From positions 1 through 14,311 of the forward strand of contig JAUQXD010000447.1 of the NCBI GenBank assembly GCA_030834835.1: a stretch of 14,311 nt of DNA, read 5' to 3'. The DNA is from Thermoflexales bacterium (lineage in GTDB: Bacteria > Chloroflexota > Anaerolineae > Fen-1058). This document shows, piece by piece, positions 1 through 6,966 of this stretch. Every line of letters starts with the position of its first letter. The first letter of the stretch is position 1. A program made the position numbers and the translations under genes. The notes under the pieces were generated by a model. The model had not been told where the DNA came from, did not search any database, and was given only the letters and a program-made list of their open reading frames with translations.

Positions 1-200
1 ACATCGTCAGCGCCATTTTGCTCGTGCGCGTGATGGGCGCGCCCCTGTTAGCGATCGGCGATTTAGTCTGCGCTCTCATCGCCCCGACGAAGCAGCCCCA
101 CCGCCGATTATTGATCGGCGCGGCGATCGAGTGTGCCGTCAGTGCTTTTGCCGTGCTGCGATTCTTGTTTCTGCTGCTGATGGCGGGCCAACCCGATTAA
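1..200 (+). CDS. Partial membrane protein, C-terminal end
   Basis: The reading frame is open from the left edge (first whole codon at position 3) to a TAA at 198-200, so the true start lies outside the window. The visible 65 residues are very hydrophobic. One segment lies near the start (around VMGAPLLAIGDLVCALIA), followed by a short basic stretch, KQPHRR, and a second long segment, AVLRFLFLLLMA, close to the C terminus. The pattern of two helices joined by a basic loop suggests an inner-membrane protein. No family is recognisable from so short a piece. A hairpin followed by five T's lies 24 bp downstream, and topA begins after that with its own likely promoter, so the gene is probably transcribed separately from topA. 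Confidence 0.5.
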   Translation, partial: IVSAILLVRVMGAPLLAIGDLVCALIAPTKQPHRRLLIGAAIECAVSAFAVLRFLFLLLMAGQPD

Positions 201-223
201 GTTGCGGCGCACACTGCCCCTGT

Positions 224-262
224 GATCAACCGGAAACTCCGGGTTGGTCATGGGGTATTTTT
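224..262 (+). terminator. Possible rho-independent terminator between the partial gene and topA
   Basis: GATCAACCGG (224-233) can pair with CCGGGTTGGTC (239-249) across a 5-base loop, AAACT, with one bulged G and one T-G wobble. A run of five T's lies at 258-262, 8 bases after the stem. That distance is longer than ideal, so this is a moderate candidate for ending the upstream transcript. Confidence 0.45.
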
Positions 263-298
263 GTTGGGCGAGACATCATCTGTTCCAGCCAGTCGGCA

Positions 299-307
299 TG
301 ATACAAT
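299..307 (+). promoter_or_regulatory. Extended -10 promoter candidate for topA
   Basis: TGATACAAT at 299-307 fits an extended -10 element (TG, one base, then TACAAT). No good -35 hexamer lies 16-18 bp upstream, which is tolerated by extended -10 promoters. Transcription would begin near 314, leaving a leader of roughly 18 bases before the topA ATG. The same 8-mer TGATACAA is repeated 12 bp downstream at 311-318. Confidence 0.45.
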
Positions 308-331
308 GTTTGATACAACAAGAGTGTCCCA

Positions 332-2299
332 ATGAGTAAACTGGTCATCGTCGAATCGCCTGCTAAAGCCAAAACCATCGCCAGCGTGCTGGGCGCGGGT
401 TACGTCGTGCGCGCCTCGCTGGGCCACGTGCGCGATCTGCCCGATAAAGAACTGGGCATTGATCTCGATCGCAACTTCAAGCCGACCTATCATCTGCTGC
501 GCGCCAAATCGAAAACGCTGAAGCAGCTGCGCGAAGCCTTAGCCAACGCCGATGAACTCTACCTCGCCACCGACCCCGATCGCGAGGGCGAAGCGATCGC
601 GTGGCATTTGCAGCAGGCGCTCAAGCCCAGAGTCCGCACCCAGCGTGTGACCTTCCACGCCATCACCCCCGCCGATATTCAAGCCGCCTTCGCACAGCCG
701 CGCGCCATCGATATGCAGCTGGTCGATGCGCAGCAGGCCCGCCGCGTGCTCGATCGATTAGTCGGCTATCAAGTCTCACCGTTGCTGTGGAAATCGACGG
801 GCGGCAAGAGCGCGGGCCGCGTGCAGAGTGTGGCGCTGCGATTGGTGGTCGATCGCGAGCGCGAGATTCGCGATTTTGTGCCGCAAGAATACTGGTCCAT
901 TCACGCCGATCTGGCGAAGCAGCCCGATCATGCTCAGCACTTTCTGGCACGCTTAATTCAAATCGGCACGCAAAAAGTCGGTCTCGATCAGTCCATCCAC
1001 CTCAAGACGAAAGAGGATGCCGAACGCATCATCGCCGATCTGCAAGGCGCGGTCTATCGCGTGAAAGACCTCAAGACCGAACGCAAAGCGCGCAAGCCGT
1101 GGCCGCCCTTCACAACCAGCACGCTGCAACAATCCGCTTCCGCCCGATTGCACCTCTCGCCCGCCGAAACGATGAAGATTGCGCAAGAATTGTATGAAGG
1201 TGTAGATATTGGCGAAGGGAAACCGGTTGGCCTCATCACCTACATGCGCACCGACTCGACGGCGATTTCGCCCGAAGCACAGGCCGCCGCGCGCCAGATG
1301 ATCACCGATACACTCGGCGCGAAGTATTTGCCCGAAGCCGCGCCGCAGTACAAGACCAAAGTCAAGAACGCGCAAGAAGCGCACGAGGCGATCCGACCCA
1401 CGGATGTGCGCCGTTATCCCAAGCATTTGCAATCGCATCTTTCACCGCGCCAGTTTCAAGTGTATGACTTGATCTGGCGGCGCTTCGTCGCTTCGCAAAT
1501 GGCCGCCGCGTTGTACGATGTGACCACGGTGAATGTCGCGGCGACGGCGGAAGGGAAACCGCCCTTTCTCTTTAGAGCCGTCGGACGCGATCTGGTCTTC
1601 GATGGTTTTCTGCGCGTGTGGCAGGAGGAAGACAAATCGGACGACGAGGATGAACCACAGACGCTGCCGCCGCTGAGTGTGAACGAACTGCTCGATCTGC
1701 TGGCGCTGATTCCGAAGCAGCATTTCACGCAGCCGCCGGGCCGCTACACCGAATCGGCGCTGGTGAAGGCACTTGAAGAGCGCGGCATCGGGCGACCCAG
1801 TACGTATGCGGCCATCATCAAGACGTTGAAAGATCGAGACTATGTGGTTTTGGAGAAGCGCGTCCTATCGCCGACAACGTTGGGCGAAGCGACGTGCGAC
1901 GCTTTGATCGCCGCTTTCCCTGAGGTGATGGACTACACGTTCACGGCGCAGGTTGAAGACTGGCTGGACGATGTCTCACGCGGGGAACGTGATTGGGTGA
2001 AGGCGCTGACAGAGTTCTACACGCCCTTTGCGTTGGCGTTGGAATCGGCGGCGGCCAAGATGTTGCCCTTCAAAGGCGAGAAGATCGATCGGGCGGCGGG
2101 CACTTTCAAAAAGCGGACTTCGACGAAACGAGGTGGCCGATCCAAATCAAATGCACCCAAGGCCAGGCCCGCCCTCGATCCGAATGCGCCTGTCTGCCCT
2201 AAGTGCAACTCGCCGATGATGAAGCGCACCGGCCCACGCGGCGAGTTCTGGGGCTGCTCGACCTATCCGAAGTGCAAGGGCACGCGACCACTGTCATAG
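332..2299 (+). CDS. topA: DNA topoisomerase I (type IA)
   Basis: This enzyme relaxes negatively supercoiled DNA by cutting and passing one strand through a tyrosine-linked break. The 655-residue protein opens with the TOPRIM domain (MSKLVIVESPAKAK, with Glu8; acidic triad in DPDREGEA at 81-88). The GKSAGRVQSVALR motif is at 158-170. The catalytic tyrosine is Tyr304 in GLITYMRTDS, and the conserved LEERGIGRPSTYA is at 481-493. The C terminus has one four-cysteine zinc finger (Cys622, Cys625, Cys642, Cys648) after a basic linker. It is shorter than the 865-residue E. coli enzyme because it has a single C-terminal finger, which is common in other phyla. A short acidic insertion (EEDKSDDEDE) lies at 432-441. 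The ATG at 332 gives the canonical N terminus, but no strong Shine-Dalgarno precedes it. The stop codon overlaps the tail of the opposing oxidoreductase gene. Confidence 0.97.
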   Translation: MSKLVIVESPAKAKTIASVLGAGYVVRASLGHVRDLPDKELGIDLDRNFKPTYHLLRAKSKTLKQLREALANADELYLATDPDREGEAIAWHLQQALKPRVRTQRVTFHAITPADIQAAFAQPRAIDMQLVDAQQARRVLDRLVGYQVSPLLWKSTGGKSAGRVQSVALRLVVDREREIRDFVPQEYWSIHADLAKQPDHAQHFLARLIQIGTQKVGLDQSIHLKTKEDAERIIADLQGAVYRVKDLKTERKARKPWPPFTTSTLQQSASARLHLSPAETMKIAQELYEGVDIGEGKPVGLITYMRTDSTAISPEAQAAARQMITDTLGAKYLPEAAPQYKTKVKNAQEAHEAIRPTDVRRYPKHLQSHLSPRQFQVYDLIWRRFVASQMAAALYDVTTVNVAATAEGKPPFLFRAVGRDLVFDGFLRVWQEEDKSDDEDEPQTLPPLSVNELLDLLALIPKQHFTQPPGRYTESALVKALEERGIGRPSTYAAIIKTLKDRDYVVLEKRVLSPTTLGEATCDALIAAFPEVMDYTFTAQVEDWLDDVSRGERDWVKALTEFYTPFALALESAAAKMLPFKGEKIDRAAGTFKKRTSTKRGGRSKSNAPKARPALDPNAPVCPKCNSPMMKRTGPRGEFWGCSTYPKCKGTRPLS

Positions 2300-3316
2300 A
2301 TCAACCGTCTGCCCCTCACGCGCCGAGCGATAGATCGCGTCGATCACGGCGATGCTGCGGCGGCCTTCGCGCCCATCCACCAACGGTGAATGTCCCGCAC
2401 GAATTGCGGCGGCAAAGTCCTGATACTGCGCCGTGTGTCCCGCCGCCGTGATGTCCATCGGCGCGGCTGCGCCGCTGCTGACCTCTGCCTCCAAGACGTG
2501 ATCCTCACGCGGATCGATCAGGTGCCATTCCAGACGCGCCTGCCCCTTGTGATATATCGCGCTGCCATTCGTGCCGACGATTTCCAATCGCTCAGGATAG
2601 CCGGGATAGGCCGCCGTCGTCGCCTGAATCAAGCCCAATCGATTGTCGGCGTATTCCAGAATGGCGAGGGCGCCGTCTTCCACCTCGATGGCGTGATTCA
2701 GCGTCCGCGTTCGTGCCGTGATCCGATCGGGCATACCCGACATCCAGAGGAGTAAATCCAGCGCGTGCGCGGCCTGATTGATCAGCACGCCGCCACCTTC
2801 GTGCGCCCACGTGCCACGCCACGGCCCGCTTCGATAGTAGGCGTCCGTCCGATACCAGATCGTGTTGGCGCTGACCCACAACAATCTCCCCAACGCATCA
2901 TCATCGATCAGCTGCTTGAGCCGTCGGGACAGCGCCTCAAATCGGGATTGAAAGATCACGCCCAGCGTCACCCCTGCCTGTTCGCAGGCTTCGATCATAG
3001 TGTCGCATTCGGCCGGCGTGCGCGCCATCGGCTTTTCGCACAGCACGTGTTTGCCCGCCTGCGCCGCCGCAATCGTCATCGGCAAATGCAGATCGTGCGG
3101 CGTGCAGATCGTCACCACATCCACATCGGACCGTTGAAGCAGCTCGGCATAATCGGCATGCCACGTGACGTTATGCTGCGCGGCAAACGCCCGCCCCCGC
3201 TCCGGATCGCGCGTCGCCACCGCCACCAATTCCGCATCGGGCGTGCCCGCAATCGCTGCGGCGTGAACGGGCGCAATGTTGCCCAGCCCGATGATGCCAA
3301 AGCGCAAGGTCTGCAT
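2294..3316 (-). CDS. Gfo/Idh/MocA family NAD(P)-dependent oxidoreductase
   Basis: This is a 340-residue sugar or inositol-type dehydrogenase. An N-terminal Rossmann fold carries GIIGLGNIAPVHA at 8-20. The family EKP motif (CEKPMA) is at 93-98. The substrate-side motif GGGVLINQAAHALD lies at 174-187, where His184 is the expected catalytic-region histidine and Asn180 stands where many members have Asp. The substrate cannot be named; the family acts on sugars, sugar nucleotides, inositols and related polyols. An in-frame extension of 27 residues upstream would run into gpsA. I prefer the ATG at 3316, which gives the standard Rossmann start, lies 8 bp after the gpsA stop, and is preceded by AGGGGTGG. 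It is probably co-transcribed with gpsA, and it converges on topA with a 6-bp overlap. Confidence 0.9.
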   Translation of the reverse strand: MQTLRFGIIGLGNIAPVHAAAIAGTPDAELVAVATRDPERGRAFAAQHNVTWHADYAELLQRSDVDVVTICTPHDLHLPMTIAAAQAGKHVLCEKPMARTPAECDTMIEACEQAGVTLGVIFQSRFEALSRRLKQLIDDDALGRLLWVSANTIWYRTDAYYRSGPWRGTWAHEGGGVLINQAAHALDLLLWMSGMPDRITARTRTLNHAIEVEDGALAILEYADNRLGLIQATTAAYPGYPERLEIVGTNGSAIYHKGQARLEWHLIDPREDHVLEAEVSSGAAAPMDITAAGHTAQYQDFAAAIRAGHSPLVDGREGRRSIAVIDAIYRSAREGQTVDL

Positions 3317-3324
3317 GACCACCC

Positions 3325-4308
3325 CTATTCGACAAAGTCGCGGATGAACAACTGAATGAACTTCGCCGCCGAATACCGGCCATGGATGACGTCCCAAAGG
3401 CCCTTCGCCAGCGGCATTGGCACGTGCATCTTCTCCGCGATGTACAACATCGATCGCAACGTGTTAAAGCCTTCCGGCGTCACGCCCATCTGACGTTCCA
3501 CTTCAGCCAGCGGCAGACCCTGCGCCAACAGCTCACCCATGCGGCGATTGTGACTGTGTTCGCTCAGCGAGGTTGCCAGCAAATCGCCGATGCCGGATAA
3601 ATACAGGAACGTCTCCAGCCGGGCGCCGAGCGCCACACCGATCTTGGTGATCTCCTCCATGGCAACGGTCAGATACACGGCGCGAAAATTGACGCTGGTG
3701 ATGTGCTGCCCATCGAAGAGGCCCAACCCGATCGCGTAGATGTTCTTCAACACGCCGCCCAATTCCACACCTACGGCGTCGTCGGAGAAGCGCACTCGAA
3801 AGTGATCGTTGTCCAACGCCTGCGCTACTCGCATCAGATCGGTCTTGTCGCGCCCGGCAATCATCACCACCGTCGGCAGTCCGCGCGCAAACTCGTTGGC
3901 AATCGACGGGCCGGACAACATCACGATCGGGTTCAGTGGAAATAAATCGGAGACCGTTTGAAACGACGTCAACCCGGTGGCGCCGTCGATGCCTTTCGCC
4001 AGATTGACCACAATCGTTTCGGCGTGCAGGCTGCCCTGCACCGGCTTCAGCGTGCGCTCGATGAACACCGACGGCAGCGCGATAAAGACAATGTCGCGCA
4101 CTGTCAACGCGTCGGCCAGGTTGGTTGTCGCCGTCAGACCCGGATGCAACTCGACACCGGGCAGATAGCGCGAGTTGAGATGCTGCTGATTGATCTCGTC
4201 GGCGACGGCGGCATTGTACTCCCAGCCCACCACCTGATGCCCGTTCACGGCGATCAAGTTGCCAACGGCCGTGCCCAGATTGCCCAGACCTACAATCGCC
4301 ACTTGCAT
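3325..4308 (-). CDS. gpsA: NAD(P)-dependent glycerol-3-phosphate dehydrogenase
   Basis: GpsA interconverts dihydroxyacetone phosphate and sn-glycerol 3-phosphate, supplying the backbone for membrane phospholipids. The 327-residue protein has the expected length. The N-terminal dinucleotide fold begins AIVGLGNLGTAVGN (4-17). The LAKGID motif puts Lys105 in the family position, followed by LSGPSIANEFARGLPT (131-146). The catalytic lysine is Lys188 in GGVLKNIYAIG. GIGDLLAT (239-246) and HNRRMG (253-258) supply the substrate-side Asp and Arg. The start at 4308 is fixed by AGGAGA five bases upstream and by the Rossmann fold beginning immediately. An ATG 33 bp further up is open but has no better ribosome-binding site. 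It leads a two-gene unit with the Gfo/Idh-type dehydrogenase. I see no convincing promoter for it. Confidence 0.95.
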   Translation of the reverse strand: MQVAIVGLGNLGTAVGNLIAVNGHQVVGWEYNAAVADEINQQHLNSRYLPGVELHPGLTATTNLADALTVRDIVFIALPSVFIERTLKPVQGSLHAETIVVNLAKGIDGATGLTSFQTVSDLFPLNPIVMLSGPSIANEFARGLPTVVMIAGRDKTDLMRVAQALDNDHFRVRFSDDAVGVELGGVLKNIYAIGLGLFDGQHITSVNFRAVYLTVAMEEITKIGVALGARLETFLYLSGIGDLLATSLSEHSHNRRMGELLAQGLPLAEVERQMGVTPEGFNTLRSMLYIAEKMHVPMPLAKGLWDVIHGRYSAAKFIQLFIRDFVE

Positions 4309-4313
4309 AGATT

Positions 4314-4319
4314 TCTCCT
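4314..4319 (-). promoter_or_regulatory. Shine-Dalgarno site deciding the gpsA start
   Basis: On the minus strand AGGAGA lies 5 bases before the ATG at 4308. It supports that codon over the upstream in-frame ATG at 4341. Confidence 0.8.
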
Positions 4320-4501
4320 GAATGAGCGTTTGATGCGACACAGGTCGCCCACCCGGCGCGCCTCAATCAACGCTAATTGTCCCATATCGTTGCTGATTCG
4401 CCACAACGCTCGTTACGCTCACGCCGCCGTCCCAGAGCGACCGCACCCGCAGCCGCGCTCCCTATTCTTCAAACGTGTACGATCTTCATACCGATTCTGT
4501 C

Positions 4502-4530
4502 TTGACTGCATGTGTCACAGCCTGTACACT
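4502..4530 (+). promoter_or_regulatory. Sigma-70-type promoter for the membrane-protein cluster
   Basis: A -35 box TTGACT (4502-4507) and a -10 box TACACT (4525-4530) are separated by exactly 17 bases. Transcription would start near 4537. That leaves a leader of about 340 bases before the ATG at 4879, unusually long, and it contains the inverted repeats listed separately. Confidence 0.6.
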
Positions 4531-4607
4531 GAACGTTAGCCAGCGGGGAGACAGATGAATACTGAGCATGCGCCGACCATCGGAAGTGGTGGCGCACGCA
4601 GCCAACA

Positions 4608-4653
4608 GGGTTGTCGCGCAAGAATCAGCCGTCTTGCGATCCCCGGACAACCC
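4608..4653 (+). promoter_or_regulatory. Two-tier hairpin in the 5' leader (candidate cis-regulatory RNA)
   Basis: GGGTTGTC (4608-4615) is complementary to GACAACCC (4646-4653). Inside it CGCAAGA (4617-4623) is complementary to TCTTGCG (4632-4638) around an 8-base loop. The two stems give 15 base pairs with an asymmetric internal loop of one base against seven. CAAGAAT (4619-4625) could instead pair with ATTCTTG (4655-4661) just outside, so two mutually exclusive folds are possible. No known riboswitch class is recognisable. Confidence 0.45.
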
Positions 4654-4660
4654 CATTCTT

Positions 4661-4674
4661 GTTGATCGATCAAC
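4661..4674. repeat. Perfect 14-bp palindrome in the leader
   Basis: GTTGATCGATCAAC reads identically on both strands. It lies right after the two-tier hairpin. It could be a binding site for a dimeric regulator, or a chance product of the GATCGATC words frequent in this window. Confidence 0.5.
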
Positions 4675-4690
4675 CTGATTTGACTGATCA

Positions 4691-4717
4691 CCTGGCCAGG
4701 ATGTATGCCCGGCCAGG
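4691..4717 (+). repeat. Inverted repeat in the leader
   Basis: CCTGGCC (4691-4697) pairs with GGCCAGG (4711-4717) across a 13-base loop. The first ten bases, CCTGGCCAGG, are also a palindrome on their own. Confidence 0.45.
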
Positions 4718-4798
4718 CACATATGTTTGGCCTGCTCTGTCCGAACGTTTGCGATCAGCGCTGACGGCCCGCTCGTACACTCCGGTGGGTAGCATCGA

Positions 4799-4842
4799 TT
4801 TGCGCAGCCGCAGCGCAAGCCGTTCGCGCCCGTTTTCCGGGC
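4799..4842 (+). repeat. Pair of short hairpins close to the start of the membrane gene
   Basis: TTGCGC (4800-4805) pairs with GCGCAA (4813-4818) over a 7-base loop. GCCCG (4828-4832) pairs with CGGGC (4838-4842) over the loop TTTTC. They end 22 bases before the GGGAGG ribosome-binding site, so they could affect translation of the gene at 4879. Confidence 0.4.
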
Positions 4843-4878
4843 AACACCGACTCGATCCAATAATGGGAGGATTGTGGA

Positions 4879-5670
4879 ATGGCTAAGGTCATGCGCTATG
4901 CTTTGTTATTCATCTGTGCGATACAGTTCTTGCTGGCCGTCGCCTTCTTCATGCAGCTGCCCTTTGCGGTCAGTCTGTGGCCGTTTCCGGGCACCACGCC
5001 GCTGACGTTTATCTTCATTTCCTCCATCTTCGCGGCAGCAGCCGCTTCGACGTTATGGGCCGCCGCCACTGAAAACTATGGCGCACTGGCCGGAATCGGT
5101 CTCGATTATCTCGCGATTCTGCTGCCCGTCTCAATCCTGTCGTTTCAACTGGGCGCCAGCAGCGGCAACTCTCAAATGACCGGCTATGGCATCGCGTGCG
5201 TGTTCGGCGCGCTCTTCGGATTGGGCCTTGTGCTATGGAGCAGTCGTATCCCGATCGATCGCACGCGCCACGTGCCGAACTTCGTGCGCTGGTCATTCGT
5301 CATCTTCATCGTGGCCCTGCTGATCGTAAGCACCCGGCTGATCTTGAAAGCGCCGAATGTCATCCCCTGGACAATCACGCCGGAACTCTCAGTCGTGATC
5401 GGTTGGATGTTCTTCGGCGCGGCGCTGTATTTTGTGTATGCCCTGCTGCGGCCGGGCTGGTTGAATGCGGCCGGTCAGCTGGCCGGCTTCCTGGCCTACG
5501 ATGTGGTCCTGATCGTGCCGTTCCTGACCCGCCTGCCCACGACCTCGCCAGAGAACCTGCCGGGCCTGATCATCTACACCGGGGTTGTTATCTACAGCGG
5601 GCTGTTGGCGATCTACTATCTGTTCATTCACAGGGCGACGCGCCTCTGGAACAAAGCGCCGTCCGGCTAA
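4879..5670 (+). CDS. Hypothetical polytopic membrane protein
   Basis: I do not recognise this 263-residue protein. It is almost entirely hydrophobic, with about eight likely transmembrane segments near residues 5-25, 40-61, 66-90, 102-121, 136-155, 167-190, 195-216 and 228-250. Charged residues cluster in short loops such as RIPIDRTRH (123-131), and the tail is short and basic. No catalytic motif, transporter signature or cofactor-binding residue stands out. The ATG at 4879 has GGGAGG 8 bases upstream (4865-4870), a good ribosome-binding site. It is the first gene after the promoter near 4502 and its long structured leader, and it is followed at 67 bp by another small membrane protein, so the three plus-strand genes may form one unit. 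Function is unknown. Confidence 0.75.
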   Translation: MAKVMRYALLFICAIQFLLAVAFFMQLPFAVSLWPFPGTTPLTFIFISSIFAAAAASTLWAAATENYGALAGIGLDYLAILLPVSILSFQLGASSGNSQMTGYGIACVFGALFGLGLVLWSSRIPIDRTRHVPNFVRWSFVIFIVALLIVSTRLILKAPNVIPWTITPELSVVIGWMFFGAALYFVYALLRPGWLNAAGQLAGFLAYDVVLIVPFLTRLPTTSPENLPGLIIYTGVVIYSGLLAIYYLFIHRATRLWNKAPSG

Positions 5671-5737
5671 TCAGCAATTCGCCGATGCAACGTTCAAGGT
5701 TTTCAATTCAACTCAATCAAATTAAGGAGGATTGACA

Positions 5738-6268
5738 ATGGATTCAGCAATTGTGAGCGCTGTCATCGGCGGTGTCTTCACTTTGTTCGGCGTCTGGCTA
5801 AATCATCGCTTAACGAGCGGCCGGGAGCAGCCGCGCTTCCAACCACAGCCGTCTGCCGCGTCTGAGCCGACGGCAATTCCAGTGTCACCCACGACGCTGC
5901 TGGCTCCAACTCTGCGGATAGGCGCTGTAATCCGAGATGTCGGGATTATCCAGGTACTGGCTGCGGTTGGTGGCTATGTTATCGGCGCCGCCAGCGGCGC
6001 CGAGACGCTGGAAGAATTGGTGTCCCAACTCCTACTGGCCGCGCTGGTAATGAACAGCGTCGGCTTTTTCATCTCCGGATGGTTGGCCGATGGCCGCACG
6101 CGCTGGAAGCACCTGGCAGCCGTTGCTGTCGGAGTATGGCTGACTAACACGATCATCACCGCGCTCATGGGGCTGGTTAGCCCTGAAGGCTGGATCCTCA
6201 ACGCGGTGCTAGTTACAATCGCGATGGGCATAGGAGGATTCCTGGCCAATCAAATCAAACGCGCCTGA
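5738..6268 (+). CDS. Hypothetical membrane protein with Pro-rich cytoplasmic linker
   Basis: This 176-residue protein has no family I can name. One N-terminal helix (about 3-24, SAVIGGVFTLFGVWLNHRL) leads into a Pro/Ser/Gln-rich soluble stretch (about 28-60). About four more helices follow, near 65-87, 96-117, 125-146 and 151-172, and the basic tail is KRA. A TTG two codons upstream is in frame, but the ATG at 5738 is favoured because AAGGAGG (5724-5730) lies 7 bases before it, the strongest ribosome-binding site in this part of the window. The gene follows the previous membrane gene by 67 bp, a spacing that fits co-transcription. Confidence 0.7.
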   Translation: MDSAIVSAVIGGVFTLFGVWLNHRLTSGREQPRFQPQPSAASEPTAIPVSPTTLLAPTLRIGAVIRDVGIIQVLAAVGGYVIGAASGAETLEELVSQLLLAALVMNSVGFFISGWLADGRTRWKHLAAVAVGVWLTNTIITALMGLVSPEGWILNAVLVTIAMGIGGFLANQIKRA

Positions 6269-6458
6269 TGGCGCCGGGTCGAACGCTGACGCGCGATTGC
6301 GCCACTGGTGTGCAAATTGGCACAGCTATGTTGCACGGGTTAGCACATTCACGGCGGCCAGCGGCAGATCGATACAGGCACGCCGATGCAGCTACTGTCA
6401 ACTGTCACCACCTGTAGATGACTGCACAGCCATAACCCAAAAGGGAAGAGAGAAAGAA

Positions 6459-6683
6459 ATGACACCAATTATCCAGTGGATCGTGACGCAGTTCAGTTTA
6501 CCAGGGTTAATCGGCATTGGTCTGGGCTACTGGCTCTTCGGCACAAAGGTGAAGAATGACCGAGAGAATATTTTAGGTATGGAGCCCTGGCACTGGGTGG
6601 CGGCAGGCGTTGCAGGCAGCATCGTATCTGTCCTGGTCTTTGCGGTTCTCGCCGGTTCTTTTGCCGGAGCGGCTGCAAGCTAA
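6459..6683 (+). CDS. Small two-helix membrane protein
   Basis: This is a 74-residue protein with two likely transmembrane helices. The first spans about 12-28 (PGLIGIGLGYWLFG) and the second about 45-70 (WVAAGVAGSIVSVLVFAVLAG). The loop between them is charged, KVKNDREN. The frame stays open upstream to 6297, but that extension is Cys/Arg-rich and unlike a membrane protein. The ATG at 6459 is preceded by a purine-rich GGGAAGAGAG stretch that can serve as a ribosome-binding site. It lies 190 bp after the previous gene, a gap with no clear terminator, so co-transcription is possible but unproven. It is not recognised as any known small-protein family. Confidence 0.6.
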   Translation: MTPIIQWIVTQFSLPGLIGIGLGYWLFGTKVKNDRENILGMEPWHWVAAGVAGSIVSVLVFAVLAGSFAGAAAS

Positions 6684-6738
6684 ATAAGGTTTCTGAAGAA
6701 ACGGCTTCGCGCCTCAATTGAAACGACCTGCTATTCGG

Positions 6739-6771
6739 CCCTGTACTGAAGCCTGCGACTTCAGTACAGGG
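6739..6771. terminator. Perfect 13-bp inverted repeat, bidirectional hairpin
   Basis: CCCTGTACTGAAG (6739-6751) is an exact reverse complement of CTTCAGTACAGGG (6759-6771), with a 7-base loop, CCTGCGA. It sits between converging transcription units, where a shared terminator is expected. Neither strand shows a proper T-run directly after the stem, so it could also be an RNA-end-protecting hairpin or a dispersed palindromic repeat. Confidence 0.5.
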
Positions 6772-6827
6772 AGCCAGGCGGTGAATTGCTGAGGCTGCTG
6801 TTCATGTCAAGATGCCAGAACGCGCCG

Positions 6828-6866
6828 GCGGCCTATCGGGTTTCTCGATAGGTCGCGGTAGTTTTC
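6828..6866 (+). terminator. Likely rho-independent terminator of the membrane-protein cluster
   Basis: An 11-bp stem (6828-6838 with 6846-6856, one G-T wobble) closes a 7-base loop, GGTTTCT. Four T's follow at 6862-6865, a few bases downstream. It is the second hairpin of the convergent intergenic space 6684-6966, which otherwise holds no gene I can support. Confidence 0.5.
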
Positions 6867-6966
6867 AGATGAATCAAACGCCAGCGCCACGCGCTCCGAT
6901 TTCATAGACGGTTGCAATTACACACAACCCCGGAAAGTGGCAGCATGCCACCGATCGACAAATCGG

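Larger units (their letters stand above)
4309..4878. other. Gene-poor 570-bp divergent intergenic region
   Basis: The region separates gpsA (minus) from a membrane-protein gene (plus). Open frames exist on both strands (4486-4860 minus, 4611-4886 plus), but they show no recognisable domain, no good ribosome-binding site and an odd Cys/Arg/Ser-rich composition, so I do not call them genes. What the region does hold is a sigma-70-like promoter at 4502-4530 pointing right and several inverted repeats between 4608 and 4842. A structured 5' leader explains it better than a missed protein. Confidence 0.6.

Noticed and set aside
3317..3397. 27-residue extension of the Gfo/Idh-type protein
   Set aside because: It would overlap the end of gpsA and precede the normal Rossmann start; the ATG at 3316 has its own ribosome-binding site.
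3533..4366. Second minus-strand frame of 277 codons over gpsA
   Set aside because: Arg-rich out-of-frame reading of a clear gpsA with all catalytic residues; no ribosome-binding site.
3958..4539. Plus-strand frame of 193 codons opposite gpsA and running into the intergenic space
   Set aside because: Most of it is antisense to gpsA and the rest covers the promoter region; no domain or good start.
4486..4860. Minus-strand frame of 124 codons in the intergenic region
   Set aside because: It lacks a ribosome-binding site and any recognisable motif, and it covers the predicted promoter and the inverted repeats, which explain the region better.
4611..4886. Plus-strand frame of 91 codons overlapping the start of the membrane-protein gene
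   Set aside because: Non-ATG start, Ser/Arg-rich without domain, and it runs through the hairpins of the leader; a small leader protein cannot be fully excluded.
6297..6458. N-terminal extension of the small two-helix protein
   Set aside because: The added 54 residues are Cys- and Arg-rich and unlike the membrane protein, whereas the ATG at 6459 follows a purine-rich ribosome-binding site.
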